Shown: piece after piece, positions 7,169-16,091 of the stretch
How the letters are laid out: each line of letters begins with the position of its first letter
Position numbering within the stretch: position 1 is the first letter of the stretch
Source of the DNA: Candidatus Tariuqbacter arcticus
GTDB lineage: Bacteria; Electryoneota; Tariuqbacteria; Tariuqbacterales; Tariuqbacteraceae
Direction of reading: 5' to 3'
Assembly (NCBI GenBank): GCA_013202315.1
Contig: JABMRZ010000268.1
Coordinates: 1 to 16,736, forward strand
Length of the DNA: 16,736 bases
Position numbers and translations under genes: made by a program
The notes under the pieces: generated by a model
What the model saw: only the letters and a program-made list of their open reading frames with translations
The model's database searches: none
What the model was told of the DNA's origin: nothing

Positions 7169-7499
7169 CGCAAGCCGATTTATGATGCAAACAAAGAGGC
7201 GGAAATCATTGCTGCCACCCTAACCCCGCCTGAACAGGCGACCCATTGGAGCGCCCGGCGGCTGGCAAAGAAAACGGGGGTATCCAAATCTACCATTCAT
7301 CGGATTTGGCAAGCACACAAGCTCCAGCCGCAAAGAGTGAAGAATTTCAAATATAGCCGTGACCCGATGCTGGTGGAAAAGGTGGTGGACATTATCGTGC
7401 TCTGTTTGAATCCACCGGACGAGGCTTTGGTGCTTAGCGTTGATGAAAAGAGTCAAATTCAGGTTCTGGAACGAACACAGCCAATATTGCCCTTGGGCC
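7163..7499 (+). pseudogene. Internal fragment of an IS630-family transposase
   Basis: In one plus-strand frame, from about 7163, the sequence reads GRGRKPIYDANKEAEIIAAT, then THWSARRLAKKTGVSKSTIH, RIWQAHKLQP, and VLSVDEKSQIQVLERTQP. This is the characteristic N-terminal-to-middle part of IS630 (Tc1/mariner superfamily) transposases: the helix-turn-helix (GVSKSTIHRIWQ) and the first catalytic aspartate (VDEKSQIQ). Similarity stops near 7499, just after RTQPILPL, so the second and third acidic residues of the DDE/DDD triad are missing. The frame upstream of 7150 contains a stop. The element is therefore truncated at both ends and dead. Confidence 0.8.
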
Positions 7500-7686
7500 G
7501 AGTCGTCCGGTCGACCATGTTGAATCGCTGGCTAAGCTTAAGATTTCAGAAAACCATATCAAGCCAAAGACTAAAAGTAAGAGAAAGTCAAGGGAAAAAA
7601 CAGCTTGAGTGGGAAAAAGCTATAATGTTACGGAAAATTAGATTATGAGTTCTACTTTCATAGAACATATATATTACGGTCTAACG
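7500..7686. other. Short region between transposase debris and the helicase gene
   Basis: After the IS630 similarity ends, the frame ending at TGA 7606-7608 reads RPVDHVESLAKLKISENHIK followed by a Lys/Arg/Ser-rich tail. It looks like the C-terminus of some protein, but I cannot name it; it may be a third gene scrap or chance. A GTTCTA/TAGAAC inverted repeat (7649-7666) lies 20 bases beyond the helicase stop on the minus strand and could be a weak terminator for that gene, though its T tract is poor. Confidence 0.35.
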
Positions 7687-10600
7687 TTATTCCACAGATA
7701 TTGATATAAAATCGTTTTGTGTTTTAGATAGCTTATTGTTTTTAATTAATTTCTTAATTACTGTTTCGATGCTTTTAAACGTATCTTTGCTCGTGGATTT
7801 AAATCCTAAAACTCTTGATGATTGAATGACTAAATCATCACGAGAAGTGGAAAACTGGTGTTTTAATACAAATTTTATCGCTTCTTCTATTTCCAATTCA
7901 CAAATGTATTGAATCCTGGGAGGTAGATCTTTTATTCTTTTTCTTGGTAATTTTGGCTTTGAAGAATCCGAGATGAAGAAGCTACTGTTCTTCTTTATCC
8001 GTTGGATGTTTTTCTGTTTTAACGCCACAGTAATAGCATTATGTATTGCCTCCTTTATTCTATCACCTGAACGTTTTAATCCCCAAAGAGTTCTAACTCT
8101 TGTGACAATCTCATCCTCATGCACGGGACCTTCAACATTAACTACATTACAAACGGCCTGAGCTAATTCTCTAAGAGGCGTTTCATGTAGTTCCCAATAT
8201 GGTTTAATCCCTAAAGATTGACATTTTGAATAAGATAATACTTTATCTATAAAATTTTCACCAGAAATATTAAGCAATGGAAGTTTGTTTTGTTTACTCT
8301 GAAACTGAAGATCATTAGCTAGCAACACGTCATGGTTTACTTTTTTGTTACCCTTAATCTGTTTCCCCAAAATTGCAGCATCAATTGCCGACAAAAGTCT
8401 TTTTTCACAGTCTAATCGGTTTCTATACCAATCTGTAGACCAAATACGATGAATTGTCCATCCTCTGTTTTCCAATATTTGCTGACGCAGTCTATCTCTA
8501 TCACGTGCGACTGGAGAAGAATGATATTTAGCACCATCGCATTCAACAGCAAGAATATAGTTGCCTGCTTCTTCGGGGTCAACGACTCCAATATCAATTC
8601 TAAATCCTGCACAGCCTACCTGTTTTTTCACTTTATAACCGCCATTTTCAATAAATTCAATTACAGAATCCTCGAATGGTGAGTCAGAATCCTCCATCGA
8701 TGAATCTTTATCGTCAAGTATGCCCTCTTCAGCAAATTTTAAGAACACTTTAAGGGCTTTCAATCCAAACGGTGAATCAGTTTTAGTATCTAAATGGTTT
8801 GACCGAAAATTCGAAAACACTACACACCTTTCTCGTGCACGAGTTATCAGAACATTCAGCCGTCTCTCACCACCCTCACGATTTAGTGGTCCAAAATTAG
8901 TAAACAGCTTTTTGTCTATAGTAAATCCATATCCTACGCTAATAAATATAACATCTCTTTCGTCCCCCTGAATGGTTTCCAGGTTCTTAACGAAGAAATG
9001 CTCAGGTTGGTTACTAGAAAAGTATTCTTCCATGTCATGGTTAAGTCGCAATTGCAATTCAACCTCTTCAAGTATTGCTTGCTGTTGTTTTATATTAAAA
9101 GTACCAATCCCAAGACTTTTATTTGGATGATTACGATAATGCTGTATCGCAGCTATAGCAACCCCACGCGCTTCTATTCGGTTTGTAGAACTCCTTCCTC
9201 TATCATATATACTTTTCTCCGTGTAATGAAATTGTAATCCAAGAGCATCTGGATCGCTTATAGGTGAAGGGTAAAAAAGTAACTGGTTATGATAGAATTC
9301 TTGATTGGAAACGGCAATTAGAGATTCATGTTTACTGCGATAGTGCCATTTCAGTGTCTTTGATGGAAAACATCTTTTACATTGATGCAGTAAACTCTCC
9401 ATGTCGGAAACTGATGCGGATTGGTCTTCATCTTCACCCTCAAATTCAGAATCGACCATAATATCAAAAAAACTGGTTGGTGGTAATTGTTTCGTGTCAC
9501 CCATCACTGTTAATTGATTCCCTCTCAATAATGATCCCAGTGCCTCTTCCGGTCTAACTTGGCTAGCTTCATCGAATATTACCACATCAAATTTTACTGA
9601 TGTTGGATCTAAGAATAGCGCAACAGAAAGGGGACTCATCATAAAACATGGCTTGATGTTTTGTATTAGATTAGATGCATTTTTCATAAGTTTACGTATT
9701 GGCATATGGCCACGCTTTCGATTAAATTCTCCGAGTAGTATTCCCAGCTCAGAACTTTTCGAAGCGCCTGAGTAAATATTGGGTAATCTTTTTTGAAGCA
9801 TTTTCATTAGCCTAATACGATTGAAGATTAACAAATTCCTATCTAAATCAGAAAACTCCTTTATTTTGTTTTCATGTATTTGGGTAATGAAATTACTTAG
9901 TGCAGGTCTGTCCTTGAAGGCAAATCTTAAATATTCATCAGTGAAATTACTCGTGAATAAATGCAAAAAATCCTCTGAATATATTTCTTCTTCAGTCTCT
10001 ATTATATCAATGATAGGTTTTGCTGCAGTTTTGTTGCAGGAATTACGAATCGAGATGTATTTTGTCCATAACAAGAGCTTACCAAGTTCTTCTCGCCATT
10101 TTTTAACTAGATCTATTAACTCATCGAACGGAATAATCTGCAGGTCCTTTGAAAAAATTGATTCAAAATCAAAATTTAATCGTGAAAACAGTTCCATCAG
10201 AAGCTGAGTCAATTTTTCAACAAAATGCTCATAATCATTGATATGTATATCTATAGTATTTATATCTATTCCATTTGCGATAACTTTTAAACATTCTTCA
10301 GTAATCAATTCTCTTTTATAGTTATTCTTCCACTCTTTGAACCACTCTGATACTTGAGCGAGCTTGGTAAAATCACTCTTGAAACCATTCCATAAAGATC
10401 CAAAGAATTCAGTTCCCTTAATTTCATCTGAACCTAATTTCTTTCTCATTATTAATGTCTTACGCAATTGATCTAAATCCAGCAATTTCTTCTTGTGTGA
10501 GAAGGGTGCTCTTGTTTTGTATAATTGCTTCAACTCTTTGTTTAGTATCCGAAATGACTTGTTGAAAATTCTGAAAAAACCTTGCGATAATTTTTTATAG

Positions 10601-12504
10601 GTTTCTATGGAATTAAGATATTTGTTATCAATAGCTTCGTCTCTAAATGTATTCAGAGTTATAGCTAATAGTTCTTCAAATTGATTCCCATTATTAATGA
10701 TGTTCATTGCCTTATCGTATTCTGCATCCCAAATCCCGGATTTTAGTACATTTATTTCAATTGGAATAGAACGCCTTATTGTTTTCAGTATTCTTAAGGA
10801 AGCATCAGAACTTTTTAAATTAGATGAAGGCATTATTCCGAATTTTTCTGATTCGATACTAATTCTATTTTTATAATCATCAAAAATGCTAATGAGATTC
10901 TCAATAGTAAGCTTAATCTCATCTTCCTCCGGGAGAGATAATTCAGATAATTCACATCCAAACCAAGCGTTATCTCTAATTTTGCCAATTGCTCCAACCA
11001 CTTGCGATAGATCATGTATTATCGTTCTACAATTGTCATAATCGTCTGGCGAAAAATCCTCTGTTATTTGTAATCTTATTCGTTTGCATTCTCGATTCAC
11101 TCGTTTGAAATAACTTCTATCGCTCTCTTTTTGTTGAAACAGCATAAATGGCGTCATTTGAAGTTTCCCAAAGGGTTTCCCTAGTTGTTCAGCATACTCA
11201 TTAAGATCATTTCTAAGTTTTTCAATTTCCGAATAGTGAGACATGGGTACTTCATCAGATGGAGGATCTGCAGCTAAAGTCTTCTCTAATTCTTTGAGAA
11301 ATGCTTTCTTATTAGTTTTGTGGCTATGAAGCTCTAGGCAATATGTACCAATCCCCACTTCGTCCAGCCTACTTTTTACAACTTCCAATGCCGCCATTTT
11401 TGCGCTGACAAAAAGGACTTTCTTATTTTGCGCAAGGAGTTCAGATATAACATTTGTAATGGTCTGCGATTTTCCCGTACCTGGAGGTCCCTCAACAACT
11501 AGATTATTGCCATTTTTGACATCTTCGATTACTGCAATTTGTGAGGGATCTGCATCAGTAACATGATATAAATCTCTCGCTTTGAGTTTCCTGTCAATTT
11601 CACTTTCGTCGAAGCCAACTTCAAAGTTTTCGTTATCTGAAGGATCTAAAATTGAATTCATTAGATGATGTTTATCAGGCGAATGATCATCTGGCCAAGC
11701 ATCTGGATCTAGGTCTCTATACATGATGAATTTCGTAAAGCTGAAAAAATCAAGGTATATGTCGGTTGTTAGTTTCCAATCTGGAAAGTTCTTAATCGAT
11801 TTTGTTACTGCTTTAAAATAATCATCGATCCCTAGTTTCGTTTCTGACATTTCGAATTCAGGGATCCCAATACTTTGCTCCTGTAGCTTTGCTTGTAGTG
11901 ATATATTAGTTGTTATATCATCTTGATTCCAAGATAGCCGAAACGTCGAGCTAACTTTTAGTCTTTCAAGAATACATGGTATAAGGATTAAAGGTGCTTT
12001 TCTAAATATTTTTGAAGACGGACTCTCTAACCAATGTAAAAATCCTAAAGCTAAATATAAGACTGTGTATCCACGTTCTTCAAAGACGGATTTTGATTGT
12101 TGACTAATATAAAACAATTTATGCTGGAGATTTTGACCATCATAAGGTGTCTGTAAAAACCTATCGGTATATTTTTCATCGAGAGTATCATTTTCACTAG
12201 GATATTCCCATAATCTTGATATTTCATCCATTAGTTCTTCAGACTCATCATTGTTATCGTTTGTTATAAATAGATTTATGTTCTGATCATTCTCTTGACT
12301 AGTTTGTTGGGATTCCTTTTTTTGTGGTAGAAGATTCATGACTCTTTCATTTATTACTAATATGTCATACACCTCACTTGGCAATTCATCGATTACTTTA
12401 ATGCTTCTTCGTTTAGTTTCTTTGTAATTCAACAAACGATTACGCATAGTTAGATCAAGTAAATTTCGCCTTACTTGTTCTAATTGTTTAACAATGTTGG
12501 ACAT
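7687..12504 (-). CDS. DUF4011 / SF1 helicase / REase-fold nuclease / DUF3320-like defence protein
   Basis: A 1605-residue multidomain protein. Residues 1-60 carry the DUF4011 signature (RRNLLDLTMRNRLLNY). The SF1 helicase motifs are complete: Walker A GPPGTGKS (339-346), Ia VLFVSAKMAALEVVKSRL (363-380), Walker B DEAS (978-981), motif III GDTKQLPP (1002-1009), motif IV WHYRS (1053-1057), motif V TIQGDERDVIFIS (1177-1189) and motif VI LNVLITRARER (1216-1226). Some 570 residues rich in charged helices separate Ia from Walker B. Residues about 1275-1370 form a Vsr/DUF559-like (MTES_1575-type) restriction-endonuclease domain with E1278, D1304, E1321-x-D1323 and H1328. Residues about 1435-1520 match DUF3320 (PLRELAQAV, then GPVHEDEIVTRVRTLWGLKR). 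Proteins of this build are associated with anti-phage defence and probably unwind and cut foreign nucleic acid. The gene is much more AT-rich than its neighbours, stands alone between transposase debris and a headless gene, and lacks a clear Shine-Dalgarno. Confidence 0.88.
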   Translation of the reverse strand: MSNIVKQLEQVRRNLLDLTMRNRLLNYKETKRRSIKVIDELPSEVYDILVINERVMNLLPQKKESQQTSQENDQNINLFITNDNNDESEELMDEISRLWEYPSENDTLDEKYTDRFLQTPYDGQNLQHKLFYISQQSKSVFEERGYTVLYLALGFLHWLESPSSKIFRKAPLILIPCILERLKVSSTFRLSWNQDDITTNISLQAKLQEQSIGIPEFEMSETKLGIDDYFKAVTKSIKNFPDWKLTTDIYLDFFSFTKFIMYRDLDPDAWPDDHSPDKHHLMNSILDPSDNENFEVGFDESEIDRKLKARDLYHVTDADPSQIAVIEDVKNGNNLVVEGPPGTGKSQTITNVISELLAQNKKVLFVSAKMAALEVVKSRLDEVGIGTYCLELHSHKTNKKAFLKELEKTLAADPPSDEVPMSHYSEIEKLRNDLNEYAEQLGKPFGKLQMTPFMLFQQKESDRSYFKRVNRECKRIRLQITEDFSPDDYDNCRTIIHDLSQVVGAIGKIRDNAWFGCELSELSLPEEDEIKLTIENLISIFDDYKNRISIESEKFGIMPSSNLKSSDASLRILKTIRRSIPIEINVLKSGIWDAEYDKAMNIINNGNQFEELLAITLNTFRDEAIDNKYLNSIETYKKLSQGFFRIFNKSFRILNKELKQLYKTRAPFSHKKKLLDLDQLRKTLIMRKKLGSDEIKGTEFFGSLWNGFKSDFTKLAQVSEWFKEWKNNYKRELITEECLKVIANGIDINTIDIHINDYEHFVEKLTQLLMELFSRLNFDFESIFSKDLQIIPFDELIDLVKKWREELGKLLLWTKYISIRNSCNKTAAKPIIDIIETEEEIYSEDFLHLFTSNFTDEYLRFAFKDRPALSNFITQIHENKIKEFSDLDRNLLIFNRIRLMKMLQKRLPNIYSGASKSSELGILLGEFNRKRGHMPIRKLMKNASNLIQNIKPCFMMSPLSVALFLDPTSVKFDVVIFDEASQVRPEEALGSLLRGNQLTVMGDTKQLPPTSFFDIMVDSEFEGEDEDQSASVSDMESLLHQCKRCFPSKTLKWHYRSKHESLIAVSNQEFYHNQLLFYPSPISDPDALGLQFHYTEKSIYDRGRSSTNRIEARGVAIAAIQHYRNHPNKSLGIGTFNIKQQQAILEEVELQLRLNHDMEEYFSSNQPEHFFVKNLETIQGDERDVIFISVGYGFTIDKKLFTNFGPLNREGGERRLNVLITRARERCVVFSNFRSNHLDTKTDSPFGLKALKVFLKFAEEGILDDKDSSMEDSDSPFEDSVIEFIENGGYKVKKQVGCAGFRIDIGVVDPEEAGNYILAVECDGAKYHSSPVARDRDRLRQQILENRGWTIHRIWSTDWYRNRLDCEKRLLSAIDAAILGKQIKGNKKVNHDVLLANDLQFQSKQNKLPLLNISGENFIDKVLSYSKCQSLGIKPYWELHETPLRELAQAVCNVVNVEGPVHEDEIVTRVRTLWGLKRSGDRIKEAIHNAITVALKQKNIQRIKKNSSFFISDSSKPKLPRKRIKDLPPRIQYICELEIEEAIKFVLKHQFSTSRDDLVIQSSRVLGFKSTSKDTFKSIETVIKKLIKNNKLSKTQNDFISISVE

Positions 12505-12674
12505 TTAAAATACTCTGAATAATTATTGACCTTGGATGATAGGATAATATTAAAATTATCTTAAATGGGGAACGGTTTTTGCCAAGCAAAGTGAACACTT
12601 TTGAGTTAAAATTAACCCTTTAAAAGATCATTGTCAAGTTTCGGCGGATTAATCCAGACCGCATTCGGCAATTA
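12505..12674. other. Helicase promoter region / left junction of the headless T9SS gene
   Basis: This stretch should contain the minus-strand promoter of the helicase-nuclease gene. It is AT-rich up to about 12625, where composition begins to match the T9SS genes again, so the insertion junction probably lies near there. I see no confident -35/-10 pair, no inverted repeats of an insertion sequence and no target-site duplication. Confidence 0.4.
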
Positions 12675-12947
12675 CGGAGAACCAAACGCAACAATCTGTC
12701 CCAAAACTATCCCAATCCCTTCAACCCGGTAACATCGATTAAATTCTCCATTCCCAAAGTTGCAATTGTCAAGATTTCAGTTTATAATATTTTGGGAAGG
12801 GAAGTGGCGGTGTTAGCTGATCGCGAATACCAGGCGGGAGAATATATAATCAGATGGGAAGCAGCTAATGTGTCATCGGGTATTTATTTCATTTATATGG
12901 AGGCAGCGGATTATCACAGGACGCTGGAAATGGTGCTGTTGCGATGA
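12675..12947 (+). pseudogene. Headless T9SS C-terminal sorting domain
   Basis: The plus strand holds about 90 codons of a complete T9SS sorting domain ending at TGA 12945-12947. From 12696 it reads LSQNYPNPFNPVTSIKFSIP, then VKISVYNILGREVAVL, VSSGIYFIYM and LEMVLLR. The frame remains open back to about 12620, but there is no ATG, GTG or TTG start, no ribosome-binding site and no passenger or signal peptide. It is the tail of a T9SS cargo gene whose front has been lost. The loss lies exactly where the AT-rich helicase gene begins, so insertion or deletion linked to that gene is the natural explanation. It was missed as a gene because it has no start codon. Confidence 0.82.
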
Positions 12948-13022
12948 TTATTACGCTGTTTATAGGCAAGAGGTAATCCAAATAAAAATATACTGTTCAA
13001 ATATTTATTGGAGGACTAAATC

Positions 13023-16000
13023 ATGAGGTGCATCAAAAGTTCAGGGTTGCTCTTTCTATTATTTGCTTTCGGGATTTCCAGCTTCGTTGAAGGGAGGACT
13101 TTCAACAAAGCGCGCAATCCAAATCAATTGGATACGGCTAATCCCTATATAACCAACCGTACTCATCGGGCGGGCAATGAATGGTTGACGGTACACAATT
13201 TTGGTTATATAGGCAACGATGGGGCGATAGACCCGGAAACCGGCACCTGGGCGCCGCAGTGCGAATTCCCCGGCGGCTCGGATGTCCAGTACCTCTTCTC
13301 CGGTAGTCTATGGATAGGAGCATTGATGGAGGAAGAGGGATACGAATTCCCCCGGGTCTCAACCGGGAATGAGGGCTGGTTCAATCAGAATGAGCTGTTC
13401 CCCGGAGAGGGGGAGGAAAACGGGATAATCGAGCGTTCCTGTATCCCCGGTGCGGTCAATTACCTGGGACAGCCAATCTATTCCCCCGACGCCGTTGCTG
13501 CGCAGGAATTCATCGCCGTCTATACCGATACACTCACCGACCCTGTATGGGTTGGAAACGATCCCATAGATGGTCCCCACCGGCCCCTGGATGTCAAGGT
13601 GACGCAGAAGAGCATGGTCTGGGACGCCTTCGGTTTCGACGATTTCACTATATTCGAATACAATGTGGAAAATATTGGAACGGATACCTTGAAGAATCTC
13701 TATCTGGGGCTTTATGTTGACGCTGATGTGGGCTGGATTGGTGAACAACCGAACTGGCATCAGGACGACATCACCGGATTTTTGACCGAATATGGCGGGG
13801 AAACCTGGAACCTTCCCTATACCGCCGACAATGACGGCAGGCCTTACAGTGTCAGTTCCGGCAGCGATTTCTACAGCCCCGGCGTGGCGGGCTCTTATGT
13901 CCTGCTTTCGCCGGGAAACATCGTATATCAGAGTCACAACTGGTGGATTTCCAATTGGAATCCCGACCTCGATTTCGGGCCTTCCTGGATAGATGATGGG
14001 TCGGGCGGATGGACCATCACCTATGGCACACCGGTAGGAGACGAACGGAAATACTTCCTATTGGGCAACAATGAGTTGGACTACGACCAGGTCTGTATTG
14101 CTGATTCAACATATATCCAAAACAATCCCCAGCAATTCACCGATCCCTTCACTGGCGCCATTGAAACACATTATTGGAAGATTCCGGACGCGCCAAATGC
14201 TCAAGACATCGCCAACGGCTATGATACCCGCTACCTGATTGCCTGGGGTCCCTTAGGTGAAAATGTTGCCCCACCCGGTCAGATACCTGAGACCTATCTT
14301 TATCCCGGCGATTCCCTGAAGCTGACCTTATCTTATGTCTGCGGCGATAGTTTCCACGATGTGAACAACCCTCAACCCACAAACACCACCATCGATCCTT
14401 CCCTCTTTGTCTATGATGACCTGGTATACAATGTAGGGAAGGCGCAATTCCTGTATGACAACAATTTCGAGATTCTCCCGCCCTACACTCCACAAAATTT
14501 CAAGGTAACTTCCGCTCCCGACTCCGCCATCTGGCTGGAATGGGATGAATATACTTATATGCCGGGGACGATGGCGGATATTTACCGCAGTTTGGAAAGC
14601 GGTCAATACGGCGAAACGCCCATCAATCCCGCCCCGATTACCGGCACTGCTTATGCGGACACCGATATTATCCTGGGCACTTGCTATTACTACCAGGCAC
14701 AGGGTATAAAATATGACAGTCTTAAGAGCTACTTTTGCGAAGAAATATCCTTCTTGGCGGGAGCCCCCCTAACCCCTACCGGACTCGAAGCTATCAGCAG
14801 CCTCAATGAAGTCGTTGAACTATCTTGGGAAGCAAACACCGAACCGGATTTGAACCATTACATTGTCTACCGCCAGGATTCAGCCGGAGTATTTCAGCCG
14901 CTTGGCACTACCATCGAAAACAGCTTTTCCGATGTTACGGTCACCAACGGAGTGGAATACATTTACGCGGTGAGCGCAGTCGACGATGACGGATTCGAAA
15001 GCAATCTATCCGATACCGCCGGCGCCATTCCCATGGGATTCTACCAAGAATTACTGGTTGTCTTGAAGCATCATTTGAATAGTCCATTTATTGAATGGGA
15101 GAACGATTCGCTCGATGCGTATTATCAGGCGCTGTTTGCGGATATCGGGGAAATACCGGATTTCATATTCCACCAGGGCTTCAGCGATTTCCCTTCTCTG
15201 GAGGAACTCAGTCCTTACAAGGTGATTTGGATTATCGATGATAACCACAATTCTCAAGCTGCGGGACCAACATACAGAGACCAGCGCGACCAGGTATTGA
15301 CCACCTATCTTTCCCTCGGCGGCAATTTGGTCTATTCCGGGAGGTGCGTGTTTTTCGGCTCTTTTGGTCAGTCTCAGGGTTTACATTATAATTATGATTC
15401 CCTATTGAGAGACTATTTCCAGACAGATGAGGTATTTGCCACACGCTGGCCGAGCATGATCCCTCAAATCGGAGATTTCATCAGAGCCGAATCCGTTATT
15501 CCCGAATATCCCTCATTGGATTTGGATTCTGCCAAGTTTGAAATGCTGTCTTTTCTTTTCGCGGACACTCTTTTAGAGATTGATGGGATGATACCCACCG
15601 AAGTGGGAGAAACAATCTATACTTATCAATCTACCCTTCCCGACTCCTCACCTCTGCAGGGGATGGCGACGGGGGTGAGGTATAATAACTGGACGGTTAT
15701 GCTGACTTTCCCTTTATATGTTATGGAACCTTACGATTCGGTCTTGACCCTGGCGGAAAGTGTTCTGGAATATGTTCGGCTACCCCAAGCAGGTGTAGAA
15801 GATAGGTTTGCGGATCGGATTATCCCCGACGCTTTTTCACTTCGGCAGAATTACCCCAATCCCTTCAATGCCCGGACAACTATTGAATTTGAGGTTCCCC
15901 ACAGGTCAATAATTTCAATCAGAGTCTACAATGTGTTGGGTCGGCAGGTTGCGGAATTGGCGGATGAAACCTTTGACCCTGGAGTCCATCGTGTTTCGTT

Positions 16001-16091
16001 CGATGGAGCTGAATTATCCTCCGGTATTTATTTCGTCAATATGACAAATGAATATTTTAAAGCGACAATAAAAGTATTATTGATTAAATAA
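13023..16091 (+). CDS. T9SS-secreted protein with FN3 and glutamine-amidotransferase-like domains
   Basis: A 1022-residue exported protein; the ATG follows GGAGG (13010-13014) by eight bases. Residues 1-24 are a signal peptide (FLLFAFGISSFVEG). Residues about 40-470 form a large beta-rich N-terminal region common in FCB surface proteins (FSGSLWIGAL, then TIFEYNVENIGTDTLKNLYL), without a catalytic motif I recognise. Two fibronectin type III domains follow (about 487-580 and 582-668; PQNFKVTSAPDSAIWLEWDE and LEAISSLNEVVELSWEANTE). Residues about 675-918 resemble a class I glutamine-amidotransferase/ThuA-like fold: VIWIIDD, then YLSLGGNLVYSGR, and a late VRYNNWTVMLTFPLYVME strand. No clear Cys-His-Glu triad is evident, so it may be a non-catalytic binding domain. 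Residues 938-1022 are the T9SS sorting domain (FSLRQNYPNPFNARTTIEFE, then VRVYNVLGRQV-type strand and KVLLIK end). Surface attachment is expected; the substrate is unknown. Confidence 0.87.
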   Translation: MRCIKSSGLLFLLFAFGISSFVEGRTFNKARNPNQLDTANPYITNRTHRAGNEWLTVHNFGYIGNDGAIDPETGTWAPQCEFPGGSDVQYLFSGSLWIGALMEEEGYEFPRVSTGNEGWFNQNELFPGEGEENGIIERSCIPGAVNYLGQPIYSPDAVAAQEFIAVYTDTLTDPVWVGNDPIDGPHRPLDVKVTQKSMVWDAFGFDDFTIFEYNVENIGTDTLKNLYLGLYVDADVGWIGEQPNWHQDDITGFLTEYGGETWNLPYTADNDGRPYSVSSGSDFYSPGVAGSYVLLSPGNIVYQSHNWWISNWNPDLDFGPSWIDDGSGGWTITYGTPVGDERKYFLLGNNELDYDQVCIADSTYIQNNPQQFTDPFTGAIETHYWKIPDAPNAQDIANGYDTRYLIAWGPLGENVAPPGQIPETYLYPGDSLKLTLSYVCGDSFHDVNNPQPTNTTIDPSLFVYDDLVYNVGKAQFLYDNNFEILPPYTPQNFKVTSAPDSAIWLEWDEYTYMPGTMADIYRSLESGQYGETPINPAPITGTAYADTDIILGTCYYYQAQGIKYDSLKSYFCEEISFLAGAPLTPTGLEAISSLNEVVELSWEANTEPDLNHYIVYRQDSAGVFQPLGTTIENSFSDVTVTNGVEYIYAVSAVDDDGFESNLSDTAGAIPMGFYQELLVVLKHHLNSPFIEWENDSLDAYYQALFADIGEIPDFIFHQGFSDFPSLEELSPYKVIWIIDDNHNSQAAGPTYRDQRDQVLTTYLSLGGNLVYSGRCVFFGSFGQSQGLHYNYDSLLRDYFQTDEVFATRWPSMIPQIGDFIRAESVIPEYPSLDLDSAKFEMLSFLFADTLLEIDGMIPTEVGETIYTYQSTLPDSSPLQGMATGVRYNNWTVMLTFPLYVMEPYDSVLTLAESVLEYVRLPQAGVEDRFADRIIPDAFSLRQNYPNPFNARTTIEFEVPHRSIISIRVYNVLGRQVAELADETFDPGVHRVSFDGAELSSGIYFVNMTNEYFKATIKVLLIK

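Noticed and set aside
9821..10207. 128-codon plus-strand frame antisense to the helicase gene
   Set aside because: Antisense shadow of the helicase-nuclease gene, low-complexity Ser/Lys-rich, no start signal.
7687..12504. A multi-gene BREX, DISARM or Dnd-type island around the helicase
   Set aside because: No methylase, protease, phosphatase or other companion gene is encoded within the window; the gene stands alone.
13359..13937. 192-codon minus-strand frame inside the 1022-residue protein gene
   Set aside because: It lies wholly within a gene with signal peptide, domains and sorting tail on the other strand; no recognisable motif of its own.
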